A stretch of DNA of 64,000 nt from Trinickia diaoshuihuensis (GCF_003390925.1 NZ_QUBS01000079.1:53020-117019), one strand, 5' to 3'; positions 26,808-35,982 are shown, numbered from the stretch's first letter. The notes: a model not told the origin generated them from the sequence alone. Program-made: numbers and translations.

Positions 26808-27656
26808 ATGCCGAACAATATGTGCCCAAAAACTTTCCCGCAGGCGTTGCGTCGCGCAGCGCTCGCCCTTGCGCTTGCATGGTTTGCCGCCTGGGCCCTG
26901 CCGGCCATCGCAAGCGACGCGGTACCGCGCGTGGCCATACTCGTTTATCACCGCTTTGGACTCACCGCCGCCGATTCGATGACGGTTCGCGTCGAAACGT
27001 TCGAGGCGCAATTGAGCATGCTTCGGGCGCACGGTTACCGCTTCGTGGCGCTGCGCGACGTTCTCGATTGGCTCGACGGCGAACGAGCCAGCTTGCCGCC
27101 GAAGGCGATCGCGTTGACGGTCGACGACGGACATCGGAGCGTATTCGACACGCTGCAGCCGATCGCACTACGCGAGCGTTTGCCGATCACGCTATTTATC
27201 TATCCGTCGGCGATTTCCAACGCCTCGTACGCGCTGACCTGGGACCAATTGCAAGCGCTACAGACGACCGGTTCGTTCGACGTGCAATCGCATACGTTTT
27301 GGCATCCGAACTTCAACACCGAGCGCGCCCGCTTGTCGCATGACGCCTTCGAAGCATTCGCGACGATGCAATTGCGCAAATCGCGCGCCAGCCTCGAAAC
27401 GCATCTTGGAACGCATGTGGATGTACTCGCGTGGCCGTTCGGGATCGTCGACGACGAACTCGTTCGAATGGCAAGCGCTGCCGGATATCGCGCGGCCTTC
27501 GAACTGGGCGGCCGCATGATCGATCGCGATGCCCCGCGTTTCCGGTTGCCCCGTTTTTTGGTCGTCGATAGCGACACGCCGGCGGTCCTTGCACGCTTGC
27601 TCGGCGAACCGGTGCAAGCCGATCTCGACGTTCACCTGCCGGAGAATCAGCCTTGA
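26808..27656 (+). CDS. Exported polysaccharide deacetylase
   Basis: 282 residues with a Sec signal peptide (hydrophobic ALALALAWFAAWALPAIA, cleavage after AIAS near residue 36). NodB/CE4 motifs are present: YHRFG, the metal-binding Asp pair in ALTVDDGHRSVF, SHTFWHPNF (HxxxH-type) and AWPFGIVDDELV. The arrangement PRVAILVYHRFG, FEAQLSMLRAHGYRFV resembles the deacetylase half of PgaB. It should remove N-acetyl groups from a periplasmic amino-sugar polymer. It overlaps the next gene by ATGA. First gene of a three-gene exported operon. Confidence 0.88.
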   Translation: MPNNMCPKTFPQALRRAALALALAWFAAWALPAIASDAVPRVAILVYHRFGLTAADSMTVRVETFEAQLSMLRAHGYRFVALRDVLDWLDGERASLPPKAIALTVDDGHRSVFDTLQPIALRERLPITLFIYPSAISNASYALTWDQLQALQTTGSFDVQSHTFWHPNFNTERARLSHDAFEAFATMQLRKSRASLETHLGTHVDVLAWPFGIVDDELVRMASAAGYRAAFELGGRMIDRDAPRFRLPRFLVVDSDTPAVLARLLGEPVQADLDVHLPENQP

Positions 27657-28906
27657 AATGCAGTCGTCTTGTCGTATCGTTGGGGATGCTGGTCCTCTGC
27701 GCCTTCGCCTTCGCGGCGCGATCGACGTCGGGGGTCGTGGTCGATGCGCAAACGCTCGCCCCCGTTGCGCACGCGATCGTCACGGACGCGCAAGGCGTCC
27801 ACCACGCGGACGAGGCCGGCCGATTCTCGCTTGACGACGGCGCCGCCACCGTCGCGGTGAGGGCGCCCGGCTATTTGCGCACCACCGCTTCCGTCGCGCC
27901 GGACGGGGCGCTCAAGATCGCGTTGACGCCGTTCCGTCCGCGAGCCGTTTATCTTTCCGCCTACGGTGTGACGAACACGGCGCTACGCGATGCCGCGGTC
28001 GCGTTGACCGATCACACCGCCGTCAATGCGCTCGTCATCGACATGAAAGGCGATCGCGGCATGACGCCCTACCGAAGCGCCGCGCGCGATACGATCGGCG
28101 CCTCCGCGCATGTCGGCGAGCACGCCCCGTCGGTCAAGGATTTTCAGGCGATCGTCGACGCGCTTCATCGGCGGCGCCTGTATTTGATCGCCCGCATCGT
28201 GGTCTTCAAGGACGACCCGCTCGCGTTGGCGCATCCCGAGTGGACCGTGCGCGACGCGACGGGCCACCCGTGGCACGATCGCGAAAACCTGCAATGGATG
28301 GATCCGTTCTCGCAGGACGTCTGGCGGCATAATATCGAAGTCGCGCAAGAAGCCGCTCGTGCCGGCTTCGACGAAATCCAATTCGATTACGTTCGCTTCC
28401 CCGACGCCGGCGGCTTGCGGTTTTCTCAGCCGAACACGCGCGAGAACCGGACAGCCGCGATCGTCGGGTTCCTCCACGCGGCGCGGGCGCGACTGGCACC
28501 GTATAACGTATTCGTCTCGGCCGATATCTTCGGGTACGTCTGCTGGAATCTCGACGATACCGCGATCGGGCAGCAACTCGAAACGCTGAGCGCGCCGTTG
28601 GACTATATTTCACCGATGCTTTATCCGTCCGGCTTTACGTGGGGACTACCGGGCTGCACGAATCCTGTCGCCGATCCGGAACAGATCGTGCGCCGCTCGT
28701 TGCATGAAGCGAAGCAAAGGACGGGGCTGCCCGGCGTGCGTTTTCGTCCTTGGTTGCAGGCGTTTCGCGATTACGCCTTCGATCGACGCGAATTCGATGC
28801 CACCGCCATTCGGGCACAGACCAAGGCAGCCGACGAAGCGGGCACCGATGGGTGGATGCTATGGAATCCGCGCAACCGATACGACGCGGCCGACTTGCCG
28901 CGTTAA
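27653..28906 (+). CDS. Exported putative glycoside hydrolase (DUF4015)
   Basis: 417 residues with a signal peptide (VVSLGMLVLCAFAFAA). Residues about 26-95 form a carboxypeptidase-regulatory-like beta-sandwich (GVVVDAQTLAPVAHAIVTDA), followed by a TIM-barrel DUF4015 domain (about 103-410): AVYLSAYGVTN, NALVIDMKGDRG, AGFDEIQFDYVRFPDAGG, VSADIFGYVCWN and YISPMLYPSGFTWG are the family motifs, with acidic residues of EIQFDYVRFP likely catalytic. Hydrolytic function is predicted from fold only. Coupled to the deacetylase by ATGA overlap and overlapping the next gene by 46 bp. Confidence 0.87.
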   Translation: MKCSRLVVSLGMLVLCAFAFAARSTSGVVVDAQTLAPVAHAIVTDAQGVHHADEAGRFSLDDGAATVAVRAPGYLRTTASVAPDGALKIALTPFRPRAVYLSAYGVTNTALRDAAVALTDHTAVNALVIDMKGDRGMTPYRSAARDTIGASAHVGEHAPSVKDFQAIVDALHRRRLYLIARIVVFKDDPLALAHPEWTVRDATGHPWHDRENLQWMDPFSQDVWRHNIEVAQEAARAGFDEIQFDYVRFPDAGGLRFSQPNTRENRTAAIVGFLHAARARLAPYNVFVSADIFGYVCWNLDDTAIGQQLETLSAPLDYISPMLYPSGFTWGLPGCTNPVADPEQIVRRSLHEAKQRTGLPGVRFRPWLQAFRDYAFDRREFDATAIRAQTKAADEAGTDGWMLWNPRNRYDAADLPR

Positions 28907-31248
28907 TCATCGTTCGCCTCTACGCGAGCATCCTGCTGGCAGGCAGCGCAGTCTGCGCGGGCGCCGAGCTCGCGGACCCGGAGCGTTCGTCGGCGAACCA
29001 TGAATTGACGCGGATCGTCGACGGTGAAATCGCCTCAAGGCGCATCTCGGGGGCCCTCATCGTCGCGGGCGATAGGGACGGCGTCTCCTACCGGCAAGCA
29101 TTCGGTAGCCGCGCGGTCACGCCGGTCGCCGAACCGATGGCGATCGATACCGAGTTCGACGTTGCCTCGTTGACCAAGGTCGTCGCCACGACGACCGCGA
29201 TCATGCAGCTCGCCGAAACGCATCGGATCGCGCTCGACGCACCGGTCATGCGCTACTGGCCCGCGTTCGCGGCGAACGGCAAGTCGACGGTGACAGTGCG
29301 CGAGCTCTTGACGCATACCTCGGGCTTCGCGCCCGACCTGCCGCTGGGAAAGCGCGCGCAAACGCGCGCGGGCGTCCTGGCGGAGGTCATCGCCGAGCCG
29401 TTACGTGCGCCGCCGGGGGAGCGCGTCATCTATAGCGACATCAACTTCGTCGTGCTCGGCGAGTTGATCCGCCGCGTCTCGCACGAATCGCTGGACGGCT
29501 ACTGCGAAGCCCACCTGTTCGCCCCGCTCCACATGCGCGACACGCGATTCCGGCTCGACCTGTCGCGTATGGCGCGCACCGCACCCACGACGCCCGATCG
29601 CAGCGGGATGCGCCGAGGCCGGGTGCACGATCCGACGGCCGAGCGCATGGGCGGCGTGTCCGGCAATGCGGGACTGTTCTCGACGGGCGACGATCTTGCC
29701 CGGTTCGCGCGCATGCTGCTGAACGATGGTGATCTGGACGGAAGGCGCATTTTGAAATCGGAGACCGTCGCTTCGCTCGCGGTGCCCGCTCTCGTTCGCT
29801 CGCCGCCCGAGCAGGAACGAGGACTCGGCTGGGCGCTCGATGCGCCGCTCGTGTCCAACCGCGATCGCTTACCGGCGTACGGCACGCTGACGCATACGGG
29901 CTATACCGGGACCGCGCTGTGGATCGATCTGGTATCGAAGCGATTCATCGTCGTTCTCACGAATCGCGTCCATCCCGACGATCGCGGCGATGCAAAGCCG
30001 CTGCGCGCGCAAGTCGTTGCGTGGTTCGCGAGCCAGCATACGGCGCTGTCCGTGCGGGAGATGACTGCGACGTTACCGGGCATCGAGCCTGCCGTCACGG
30101 CCGGGCTGCGGCTGCCGCTCGCCGCCGGCCCCGTTCGCACCGGGATCGACGTACTCGAGGCGCAGAGGTTCGCTCCTATCGCGGGGCTTCGCGTCGGGCT
30201 CGTGACGAATCGCTCGGGATTCGATGCGAATGGACGTCGGACGATCGATGTATTGGCGAATGCGCCCGGCGTGCATCTGGCCGGAATCTTTGCGCCCGAA
30301 CATGGGCTCGGCACGGATCTCGACGCGCCGCTCGGCGATTCCATCGACCCGGCAACGGGTATCGCCGTTCGCAGTCTATATGGCGCGACGCAGCGCTTTC
30401 CAGCCGATTCGCTCGATGGCCTCGACGCCCTCCTATTCGACCTACAAGACGCCGGCGTGCGGTTTTTCACGTACGAAACCACGCTGGGCTATGCGCTCGA
30501 GGCGGCCGCCCGCAAGGGTATCCCTCTGTTCGTACTCGATCGGCCCAACCCGCTCGGCGGCGATCGGTTCGGCGGCCCACTGCTCGACCCCGGCCGCGAG
30601 TCGTTCACGGGGTATTTCCCGCTGCCGTTGGTGCCGGGGATGAGCGTCGGCGAGTTGGCATCGCTTTTTAACGGCGAGCGGCGACTTCAGGCCGACTTGC
30701 GGGTCGTTGCGATGCAAGGCTATTCGCGCTCGATGCGCTTCGCCGATACGGGACTCGGATGGGTGCCGCCCTCGCCCAACTTACGGACCGAGGCGCAACT
30801 CGATTTGTATCCCGACGTGGGAATGATCGAAGGGGCGAATTTAAGCGTCGGCCGCGGGACGACGCATCCCTTCGAATGGATCGGTGCGCCTTGGATCGAC
30901 GGTCCGCAACTCGCGGCGGCGCTCGACGCGTTGCACTTGGGCGTGCGCATCGCGCCGATCGATTTCGTCCCGACCGAATCGGCCTATCGAGGGCAGCAAT
31001 GCCACGGCATCGCGATATCGCGCGCGGACATGCCGCCGGCGCCCGGGCGGCTTGGGGTCGCATTGCTCGTCACGCTGCATGCGCTATACCGCAGTCAGTT
31101 CGATTTAGCGGCGACGCGCGCGTCGATCGGCTCGGATGCCGTTTGGGACGCGGTGAACTCGGGCGCCGGTCTCGGGGCCGTCGAAACGATAGAAAGCGAA
31201 ACCACCGCGCGCTTCGCGCCGACACGCGCGCGCTATTTACGCTACTGA
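28861..31248 (+). CDS. Fusion of beta-lactamase-like serine hydrolase and NamZ exo-N-acetylmuramidase (DUF1343)
   Basis: 795 residues from ATG 28861; the signal peptide spans about residues 11-35. Residues 45-395 are a class C beta-lactamase/esterase domain with Ser103-x-x-Lys106 (ASLTKV), Tyr191 (VIYSDINF) and His345-Thr-Gly (LTHTGYTG). Residues about 425-795 are a DUF1343 domain, the NamZ family that removes terminal N-acetylmuramic acid from peptidoglycan sugars: RVGLVTNRSGF, GIFAPEHGLGTDLD, FDLQDAGVRFFTYETTL, LDRPNPLGG and GWVPPSPNL. The single polypeptide joins a putative D-Ala/peptide esterase to a muramidase. The 46-bp overlap with the DUF4015 gene implies coupling. Confidence 0.9.
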   Translation: MESAQPIRRGRLAALIIVRLYASILLAGSAVCAGAELADPERSSANHELTRIVDGEIASRRISGALIVAGDRDGVSYRQAFGSRAVTPVAEPMAIDTEFDVASLTKVVATTTAIMQLAETHRIALDAPVMRYWPAFAANGKSTVTVRELLTHTSGFAPDLPLGKRAQTRAGVLAEVIAEPLRAPPGERVIYSDINFVVLGELIRRVSHESLDGYCEAHLFAPLHMRDTRFRLDLSRMARTAPTTPDRSGMRRGRVHDPTAERMGGVSGNAGLFSTGDDLARFARMLLNDGDLDGRRILKSETVASLAVPALVRSPPEQERGLGWALDAPLVSNRDRLPAYGTLTHTGYTGTALWIDLVSKRFIVVLTNRVHPDDRGDAKPLRAQVVAWFASQHTALSVREMTATLPGIEPAVTAGLRLPLAAGPVRTGIDVLEAQRFAPIAGLRVGLVTNRSGFDANGRRTIDVLANAPGVHLAGIFAPEHGLGTDLDAPLGDSIDPATGIAVRSLYGATQRFPADSLDGLDALLFDLQDAGVRFFTYETTLGYALEAAARKGIPLFVLDRPNPLGGDRFGGPLLDPGRESFTGYFPLPLVPGMSVGELASLFNGERRLQADLRVVAMQGYSRSMRFADTGLGWVPPSPNLRTEAQLDLYPDVGMIEGANLSVGRGTTHPFEWIGAPWIDGPQLAAALDALHLGVRIAPIDFVPTESAYRGQQCHGIAISRADMPPAPGRLGVALLVTLHALYRSQFDLAATRASIGSDAVWDAVNSGAGLGAVETIESETTARFAPTRARYLRY

Positions 31249-31370
31249 GCGCGCCCACGACTCGCGCGGCCACGGAACCGCGGGTCTTGCCGCCGGAAAC
31301 ACTATGTATTGCGCCGCGATCGATACTATCTTGTTTATTCTTACGAATAACGACATGCAGGTAACGATTC

Positions 31371-32747
31371 ATGGATAGTCTCCTCACGCAACGGGCCACG
31401 CGAAGACAAACCGTCGTAGTCGGGCTATCGGCAGTGCTGATTTTGCTTGTCTTCGTCGTCGCGGCGCCGCAGGCTAGCGCGCCGCTTCGCGCCGTCGGCC
31501 CGTTTATGCCCATGTGCGCGCTGACGGTCTTTACGACCGCGGCGATCGCAGCGTTTCTGCTGACCGCCCAATTTACCGCTACACGGCAACCGGCCTTGGC
31601 CGCGTTGGCCGGCGCATACGCGTTCGTTGCGCTGGCGGTGGCCGTGCAATTGTTGACGTTCCCCGGTGTGTTTACGGCAACCGGACTCTTGGGTGCGGGG
31701 CCGCATACCTCCGCATGGATGTGGACGTTTTGGCACGCTGGGTTTGCGCTCTTCGTCATGGAGGCGGCATTGCTGCGTCGCGTTTGGGGGCCGGCATCGG
31801 TTGACTCCGCGCAAGCCGGACCCTGGACATGGTGGCTCGTCGGGGGCCCGATTGCCCTCGGCGCCGGCCTGTGCCTCGTGGCGCTCTACGCAGGGCTGCC
31901 GCCGGCGTTTCACCCGCTCTCGCGAGGGCAAGTGTTTGCGCACGGCTCCACCGCGTTGATTACATGGGTGCTTAACGTCTTGGCGTTGCTGACGGTCGTA
32001 CTGTCCGGGCGGATGCGTGCCCTGCTCGATCAATGGCTGTTGATCGCGATGCTGGCGTGCCTAGTCGATACCACGCTCAATTTCATGAGCATGGCGCAAT
32101 TTAGCGTCGGTTGGTATGTCGCCCGAATCTTTAGCATGCTCGCTCCGGGAGCTGTCGTCGGCCTGCTTGTTTGGGAGGTTTGCCTGCTTTACCGGCGGCT
32201 GTTCGACGCCCACACATCGTTACTGCAAACGTCGGTGCATGACGGGTTGACGGGGGTTTATAACCGCCTATATTTCGACACCCAGTATCCGAAGGAATTC
32301 GATCGCGCAAAACAGACGAACCAGTCACTGTCGCTCGTCATCGTGGACGTCGACCATTTCAAGCAGTACAACGACGCCTTCGGACACTTGAAGGGCGATA
32401 CGTGCTTGATCGCCGTGACGCGCGCGCTGGAGGGCATACTGCCGTCTCCGGCCAGCTTCGTCGCACGGTACGGCGGCGAAGAGTTTGTGATCGTTCTGCC
32501 GGACACGGACTTGCGCGGCGCACTGGAAGTCGCCGAGCGAGCGCGCCAAGCCGTACTGCGTTTGGACCTCGAGACACCGGCCCCTTCCGGGCGCGTGACC
32601 ATCAGCGCCGGTTGTGCCGCGATGACGCGCGATGAAACGCTCGCGCCGGACGAACTCTCGCATGCGGCCGACATCGCGTTGTATCGCGCTAAAGCGGCGG
32701 GGCGCAATCGGATCGAATTGGCCGAAGCCCATCAATCCGTGAGCTGA
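31371..32747 (+). CDS. Membrane diguanylate cyclase (MASE4-like + GGDEF)
   Basis: 458 residues. Residues about 15-275 contain seven or eight hydrophobic segments resembling a MASE4 integral membrane sensor. The GGDEF domain follows (about 285-452): DGLTGVYNRLYFD, VDVDHFKQYNDAFGH and the active-site loop RYGGEEF (GGEEF at 368-372) are intact, so cyclic di-GMP synthesis is expected. The position of the inhibitory I-site (RxxD five residues before GGEEF) reads SPAS, so product inhibition at that site is absent. There is no EAL domain. It is monocistronic with about 120 bp upstream. Confidence 0.92.
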   Translation: MDSLLTQRATRRQTVVVGLSAVLILLVFVVAAPQASAPLRAVGPFMPMCALTVFTTAAIAAFLLTAQFTATRQPALAALAGAYAFVALAVAVQLLTFPGVFTATGLLGAGPHTSAWMWTFWHAGFALFVMEAALLRRVWGPASVDSAQAGPWTWWLVGGPIALGAGLCLVALYAGLPPAFHPLSRGQVFAHGSTALITWVLNVLALLTVVLSGRMRALLDQWLLIAMLACLVDTTLNFMSMAQFSVGWYVARIFSMLAPGAVVGLLVWEVCLLYRRLFDAHTSLLQTSVHDGLTGVYNRLYFDTQYPKEFDRAKQTNQSLSLVIVDVDHFKQYNDAFGHLKGDTCLIAVTRALEGILPSPASFVARYGGEEFVIVLPDTDLRGALEVAERARQAVLRLDLETPAPSGRVTISAGCAAMTRDETLAPDELSHAADIALYRAKAAGRNRIELAEAHQSVS

Positions 32748-32893
32748 CGCGCGACCGGCTTGCCGCACCGCGGCCAATCAAGCAGCCTGCGTACGCAGCC
32801 CCGCACTACATCTCCTTACAAATGTCACCAATACGCTGTCCACCGCGAGGGGCCCGGTCGCGTTTTTGGGGACATCCTCGTAAGGAGTTTGCT

Positions 32894-33592
32894 ATGAATG
32901 CCAACCTGCCGTCGAATCCGCAAAGCAACCGCATCCATCCGTTGATCGCCGGCGCAGCCGTCGCCGTCATCCTCGTCAGCGCAACCGGAATCGCCGCCAT
33001 TACCGGATGGCTCCCGACGTCGCATGCCGTTTCGGCGCCGCCCGAGCAAGGCGCATCCGCCGCCATGCAAATCGGGCAAGTGGCGAGCGCCCCGTCAACT
33101 ACTGCACCTGTTTATCGCGCGCCGCATACCGAAAGCGATCGCGTTGCCAACGAGCCGAGGCCGCATCATCGTATCGAAAGAACGGCGCCGTCGCAGGAAG
33201 CCGGCTACCGCGATGCCGATAATTCTTATCGCTCCACGGCTTCGCGCAGCCCTGCATACGATCCGAACGCCGGGGAGGTCGTCGCCGTCAATGCAACGCA
33301 AGCGCCGGAGCCGACGACCGGTATCGGCGCCGTCGGCGGCGCCATTGCCGGCGGCCTGCTCGGTAATCAAATCGGCAACGGCCGCGGCCGCACGCTCGCG
33401 ACGATTGCGGGCGCCGTCGGAGGCGGCCTCGCGGGCAACGGCATCGAGCACGAAGTGCGTAAGGCGACCTCGTATCAAGTCCAAGTGCGGATGCAAGACG
33501 GCAGCTACCGCAACTTCACGTACGCGACGCAGCCGCAGTTCGAGCCGGGCGAACATGTGCGCGTGGTCGGCGAGTCGCTGACGCCGGCTTGA
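32894..33592 (+). CDS. Glycine-zipper 2TM envelope protein
   Basis: 232 residues from ATG 32894 with TAAGGAG 7 bp upstream. One N-terminal membrane segment (about 17-37, PLIAGAAVAVILVSATGIAAI) leads to a low-complexity Pro/Ser/Arg stretch, then a glycine-zipper hairpin (GIGAVGGAIAGGLLGNQIGNGRGRTLATIAGAVGGGLAGN, about 142-183) and a C-terminal SCP/SlyB-like beta unit (YQVQVRMQDGSYRNFTYATQP). Such proteins sit in the envelope and are often stress-induced; a specific function is not known. Confidence 0.85.
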   Translation: MNANLPSNPQSNRIHPLIAGAAVAVILVSATGIAAITGWLPTSHAVSAPPEQGASAAMQIGQVASAPSTTAPVYRAPHTESDRVANEPRPHHRIERTAPSQEAGYRDADNSYRSTASRSPAYDPNAGEVVAVNATQAPEPTTGIGAVGGAIAGGLLGNQIGNGRGRTLATIAGAVGGGLAGNGIEHEVRKATSYQVQVRMQDGSYRNFTYATQPQFEPGEHVRVVGESLTPA

Positions 33593-33617
33593 AGCGATAC
33601 GACACGCTGTAGTTTCT

Positions 33618-33650
33618 CGCGGCCGCGCGGCCATGCATCGCGCGGCCGCG
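33618..33650 (+). terminator. Strong intrinsic terminator-like hairpin
   Basis: CGCGGCCGCGCG (33618-33629) and CGCGCGGCCGCG (33639-33650) form a perfect 12-bp stem with a 9-nt loop, followed by TTGTTT. It lies 26 bp after the glycine-zipper stop. Confidence 0.7.
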
Positions 33651-33794
33651 TTGTTTCCGGTTACAGCCTTTTACAACCCGCGGCTTCGATCGCGTGCACC
33701 GGTTAACCCATTCTTAAGCTTGGTCGAGCAGACTCCTCATGAAGGCTGTAGGCAATCGATGCCGACAGCTACCCATGTAAAGGAGGTGCCGATC

Positions 33795-34118
33795 ATGAAG
33801 TCCTCGTTTCGAACCCTTGCTGTCGCGTTCACGCTCATACCCGCCGCGGCGTTCGCCCAAACATCGAACGAGCCGCCGACGCACGAGCAAGTCATGAACC
33901 AACTCACGCAACTGAGACAAGACGGCTATAGACCGAGCACGATTCACTATCCTGCCGATATTCAGTCGGCGCAAGCCCGGCGTGCCGCGCAAGACGGCAA
34001 CGGCGCCGCGGGCGCACCCAATAGCGGATTCGGCGGCGGCGCGGATGGTACGATGCAATCGGGCGGCGGCATGACCTCGAATGCGATGCCGTCGCGCTCG
34101 ATGTTTAAACATCACTGA
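33795..34118 (+). CDS. DUF4148 family secreted small protein
   Basis: 107 residues; AAAGGAGGTG (33779-33788) fixes the ATG at 33795. A cleavable signal peptide (SFRTLAVAFTLIPAAAFA) is followed by EQVMNQLTQLRQDGYRPSTIHYPADIQSAQARRAAQ, the DUF4148 core that is abundant in Burkholderiaceae, and a Gly/Ser/Met tail (about 74-107). These periplasmic proteins have no known function. Convergent with the SPFH gene. Confidence 0.88.
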   Translation: MKSSFRTLAVAFTLIPAAAFAQTSNEPPTHEQVMNQLTQLRQDGYRPSTIHYPADIQSAQARRAAQDGNGAAGAPNSGFGGGADGTMQSGGGMTSNAMPSRSMFKHH

Positions 34119-34155
34119 CCGGGAAACCGGAAAACCGCGCGAAGCGTGAACGCAC

Positions 34156-34980
34156 TCACTCGCGGCTCTTGCTCTCGCTGCCGCGTCCCAGCGCAAGGTT
34201 GCCCAGCATCGGGAGCACCCCATTGCTCCCGATTACCTCCGGCAAGTGGCCATCCCACTTCGCGACTGCTTGCTGCTGAATGATCTCGGGCGTGATCGTC
34301 TGCTGAAGCAGCTTTTGCGCTTGCGCCTGTGCGTTTGCTTCGACGATCCGTTGCTCGGCGACCACCTTGGCCTTTTGCAGTTCGTATTGCGCTTGTTGCG
34401 CGCGCTGCTGCGCAACCTGCTTTTGCTCGATGGCTTGCGCGAACTGTGAACTGAAATGGAAATCGGTGATATTCACCGAATCCACGACCAGCCGATAAGG
34501 TTTGAGTTCGCTCGTAATTTGCGCCTCGATTTGCCCCCGCACTTGATCGCGATGCGTGATCAAATCTTCCGCGTTGTAGTGAGCCGTCACCGCCTTCACC
34601 GAGTTGCTGATCGCGGGCTTGATGATCTTGACGACCAGCGCGGCTTCGTTCCCGATGTGTTGATAGACCCATTCCGCATCAGCCGGCAGGATGTGCCAGT
34701 TCGTTGCGACGGTGGTCGTTACGTCTTGTAGATCGAGGCTGGCCGCGGTTTCCGCGTCCTGAGAGTTTTGCACCTGTACGTCCATCTTCGCGACAGACTG
34801 CACGAGCGGCGCCTTCAAATGCAACCCGGGATCGAGCACACCGGGCTCGACTGCGCCCCACGTCATCAGGACGCCCCGCTGCCCCGGCCCCACTGTCACG
34901 AAACAGCCACGGATAACGGCAAGTGCGAGGAAAACGGCAACAACGATGCCGGCAATACGAAACTGCCCCGGAATGGCCAT
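34156..34980 (-). CDS. Prohibitin/SPFH-domain membrane protein
   Basis: 274 residues from ATG 34978-34980; an in-frame GTG at 34999-35001 would add seven residues and cannot be excluded. One N-terminal membrane segment (about 6-26) precedes the SPFH/band 7 domain (CFVTVGPGQRGVLMTWGAVEPGVLDPGLHLKAPLVQSV), then a coiled-coil Gln/Ala-rich helix (QVAQQRAQQAQYELQKAKVVAEQRIVEANAQAQAQKLLQQ). This is the bacterial prohibitin layout (HflC/PHB). It probably forms oligomeric membrane scaffolds and modulates proteases. It is monocistronic. Confidence 0.88.
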   Translation of the reverse strand: MAIPGQFRIAGIVVAVFLALAVIRGCFVTVGPGQRGVLMTWGAVEPGVLDPGLHLKAPLVQSVAKMDVQVQNSQDAETAASLDLQDVTTTVATNWHILPADAEWVYQHIGNEAALVVKIIKPAISNSVKAVTAHYNAEDLITHRDQVRGQIEAQITSELKPYRLVVDSVNITDFHFSSQFAQAIEQKQVAQQRAQQAQYELQKAKVVAEQRIVEANAQAQAQKLLQQTITPEIIQQQAVAKWDGHLPEVIGSNGVLPMLGNLALGRGSESKSRE

Positions 34981-35049
34981 GATGTCTTTTTTTGTTTCCA
35001 CGCCCTATATTCTCGGATTACAGCCCGTTCTGCAATCGCTTAATGTTCG

Positions 35050-35523
35050 CTATGTCGCCTTGGCTCTCCAGGCGGAGAGCCCGCGCTTGGCTTGCGCGCG
35101 AATTGCGTTCTGAACGAAGGGCGTCCAGCCCAACAATGTGCCCTTCGCTCCCAAAGCCTGCGCGGCCCATCGCCATAAGTCGAACCGGTCGCGATGCTCG
35201 ACGATCAGTCCGTCGCGAAAGACGAACCGCGCTTCGATTCGGTTGACCACTTTCTTACCCGTCTGGCCAAAGAGGTAGCTTGCGATCCAGCGTGCGCTAC
35301 CGCCGTTTTGGTCGGCGCTTACGCCGCTATAGGTCAAGGCAAATTCTTGGGCGCGGGACACGAGCATGCGCCACATATCGCGGACTTCGTCGCCATGGAG
35401 TTCGCCGAATACCGGGTCGCTGAAAACGATGTCCGGCGCGTAGCACGACGCCATCGTCTCCGCGTCGCGCCGCTGGAACGCTTCGTAAAACCGCTCGATC
35501 AGCGCCGCATTTGGATGGGTCAT
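35050..35523 (-). CDS. NTF2-like (SnoaL-type) protein
   Basis: 157 residues with the cone-shaped NTF2-like fold: NAALIERFYEAFQRRDAETMASCYAPDIVFSDPVFGELHGDEVRDMW at the N-terminus and NRIEARFVFRDGLIVEHRDRFDLWRWA near the end. Members are ketosteroid-isomerase-like enzymes, cyclases or small-ligand binders; no catalytic pair can be confidently named. Alone on the minus strand, 48 bp beyond the SPFH gene start. Confidence 0.85.
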   Translation of the reverse strand: MTHPNAALIERFYEAFQRRDAETMASCYAPDIVFSDPVFGELHGDEVRDMWRMLVSRAQEFALTYSGVSADQNGGSARWIASYLFGQTGKKVVNRIEARFVFRDGLIVEHRDRFDLWRWAAQALGAKGTLLGWTPFVQNAIRAQAKRGLSAWRAKAT

Positions 35524-35583
35524 ATTCGTTTTGGATGGTTATCCGGCCTATACGAACTTAAACTTATCGGCTTTCGCCCCGAT

Positions 35584-35982
35584 CTACTTAATCAACTGCA
35601 TCCCTGCCACTTTCGAGGCAGTCGCGTCAAAAGTCGCCGTGTACTCACATTGCGCGACATGCCCCGAACGCTCGATCAGGCAGTCCGCGAAATCGGCCTT
35701 CGCTGACGCCGCGAAAACACGAAGCGCCTTTCGAACCGTGTCGGCAGCTTCAACGACCAATTCCTTCGTGCCGATCATCGAGTCGATGATGTCCTTGATC
35801 TGCTCACGCTCAACGTCGTAGCAGCGCCCGAGCACCCATACGACTTCGATCAGCGCGACCTGCGAAACGTACCCCGGCCGTTCGGCCGACAGCGATTCGA
35901 TCAGCGCCGTCGCCTTTTTGGACTGCGCGGCGTCATCCTGCGCGAAATAACGGACCAAGACGTTTGTATCTAGTCCGATCAT
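35584..35982 (-). CDS. VapC-type PIN-domain toxin
   Basis: 132 residues. PIN-domain acidic residues are all present: Asp5 (GLDTNVLVRY), Glu46 (ALIEVVWVL), Asp97/Asp100 (KADFADCLI) and Asp119 (TATFDATASKV). They bind Mg2+/Mn2+ for RNA cleavage, so the toxin looks active. The start codon overlaps the stop of the antitoxin gene (ATGA at 35979-35982), the normal antitoxin-first arrangement. The target, usually initiator tRNA or rRNA in VapC proteins, is not inferable. Confidence 0.9.
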   Translation of the reverse strand: MIGLDTNVLVRYFAQDDAAQSKKATALIESLSAERPGYVSQVALIEVVWVLGRCYDVEREQIKDIIDSMIGTKELVVEAADTVRKALRVFAASAKADFADCLIERSGHVAQCEYTATFDATASKVAGMQLIK

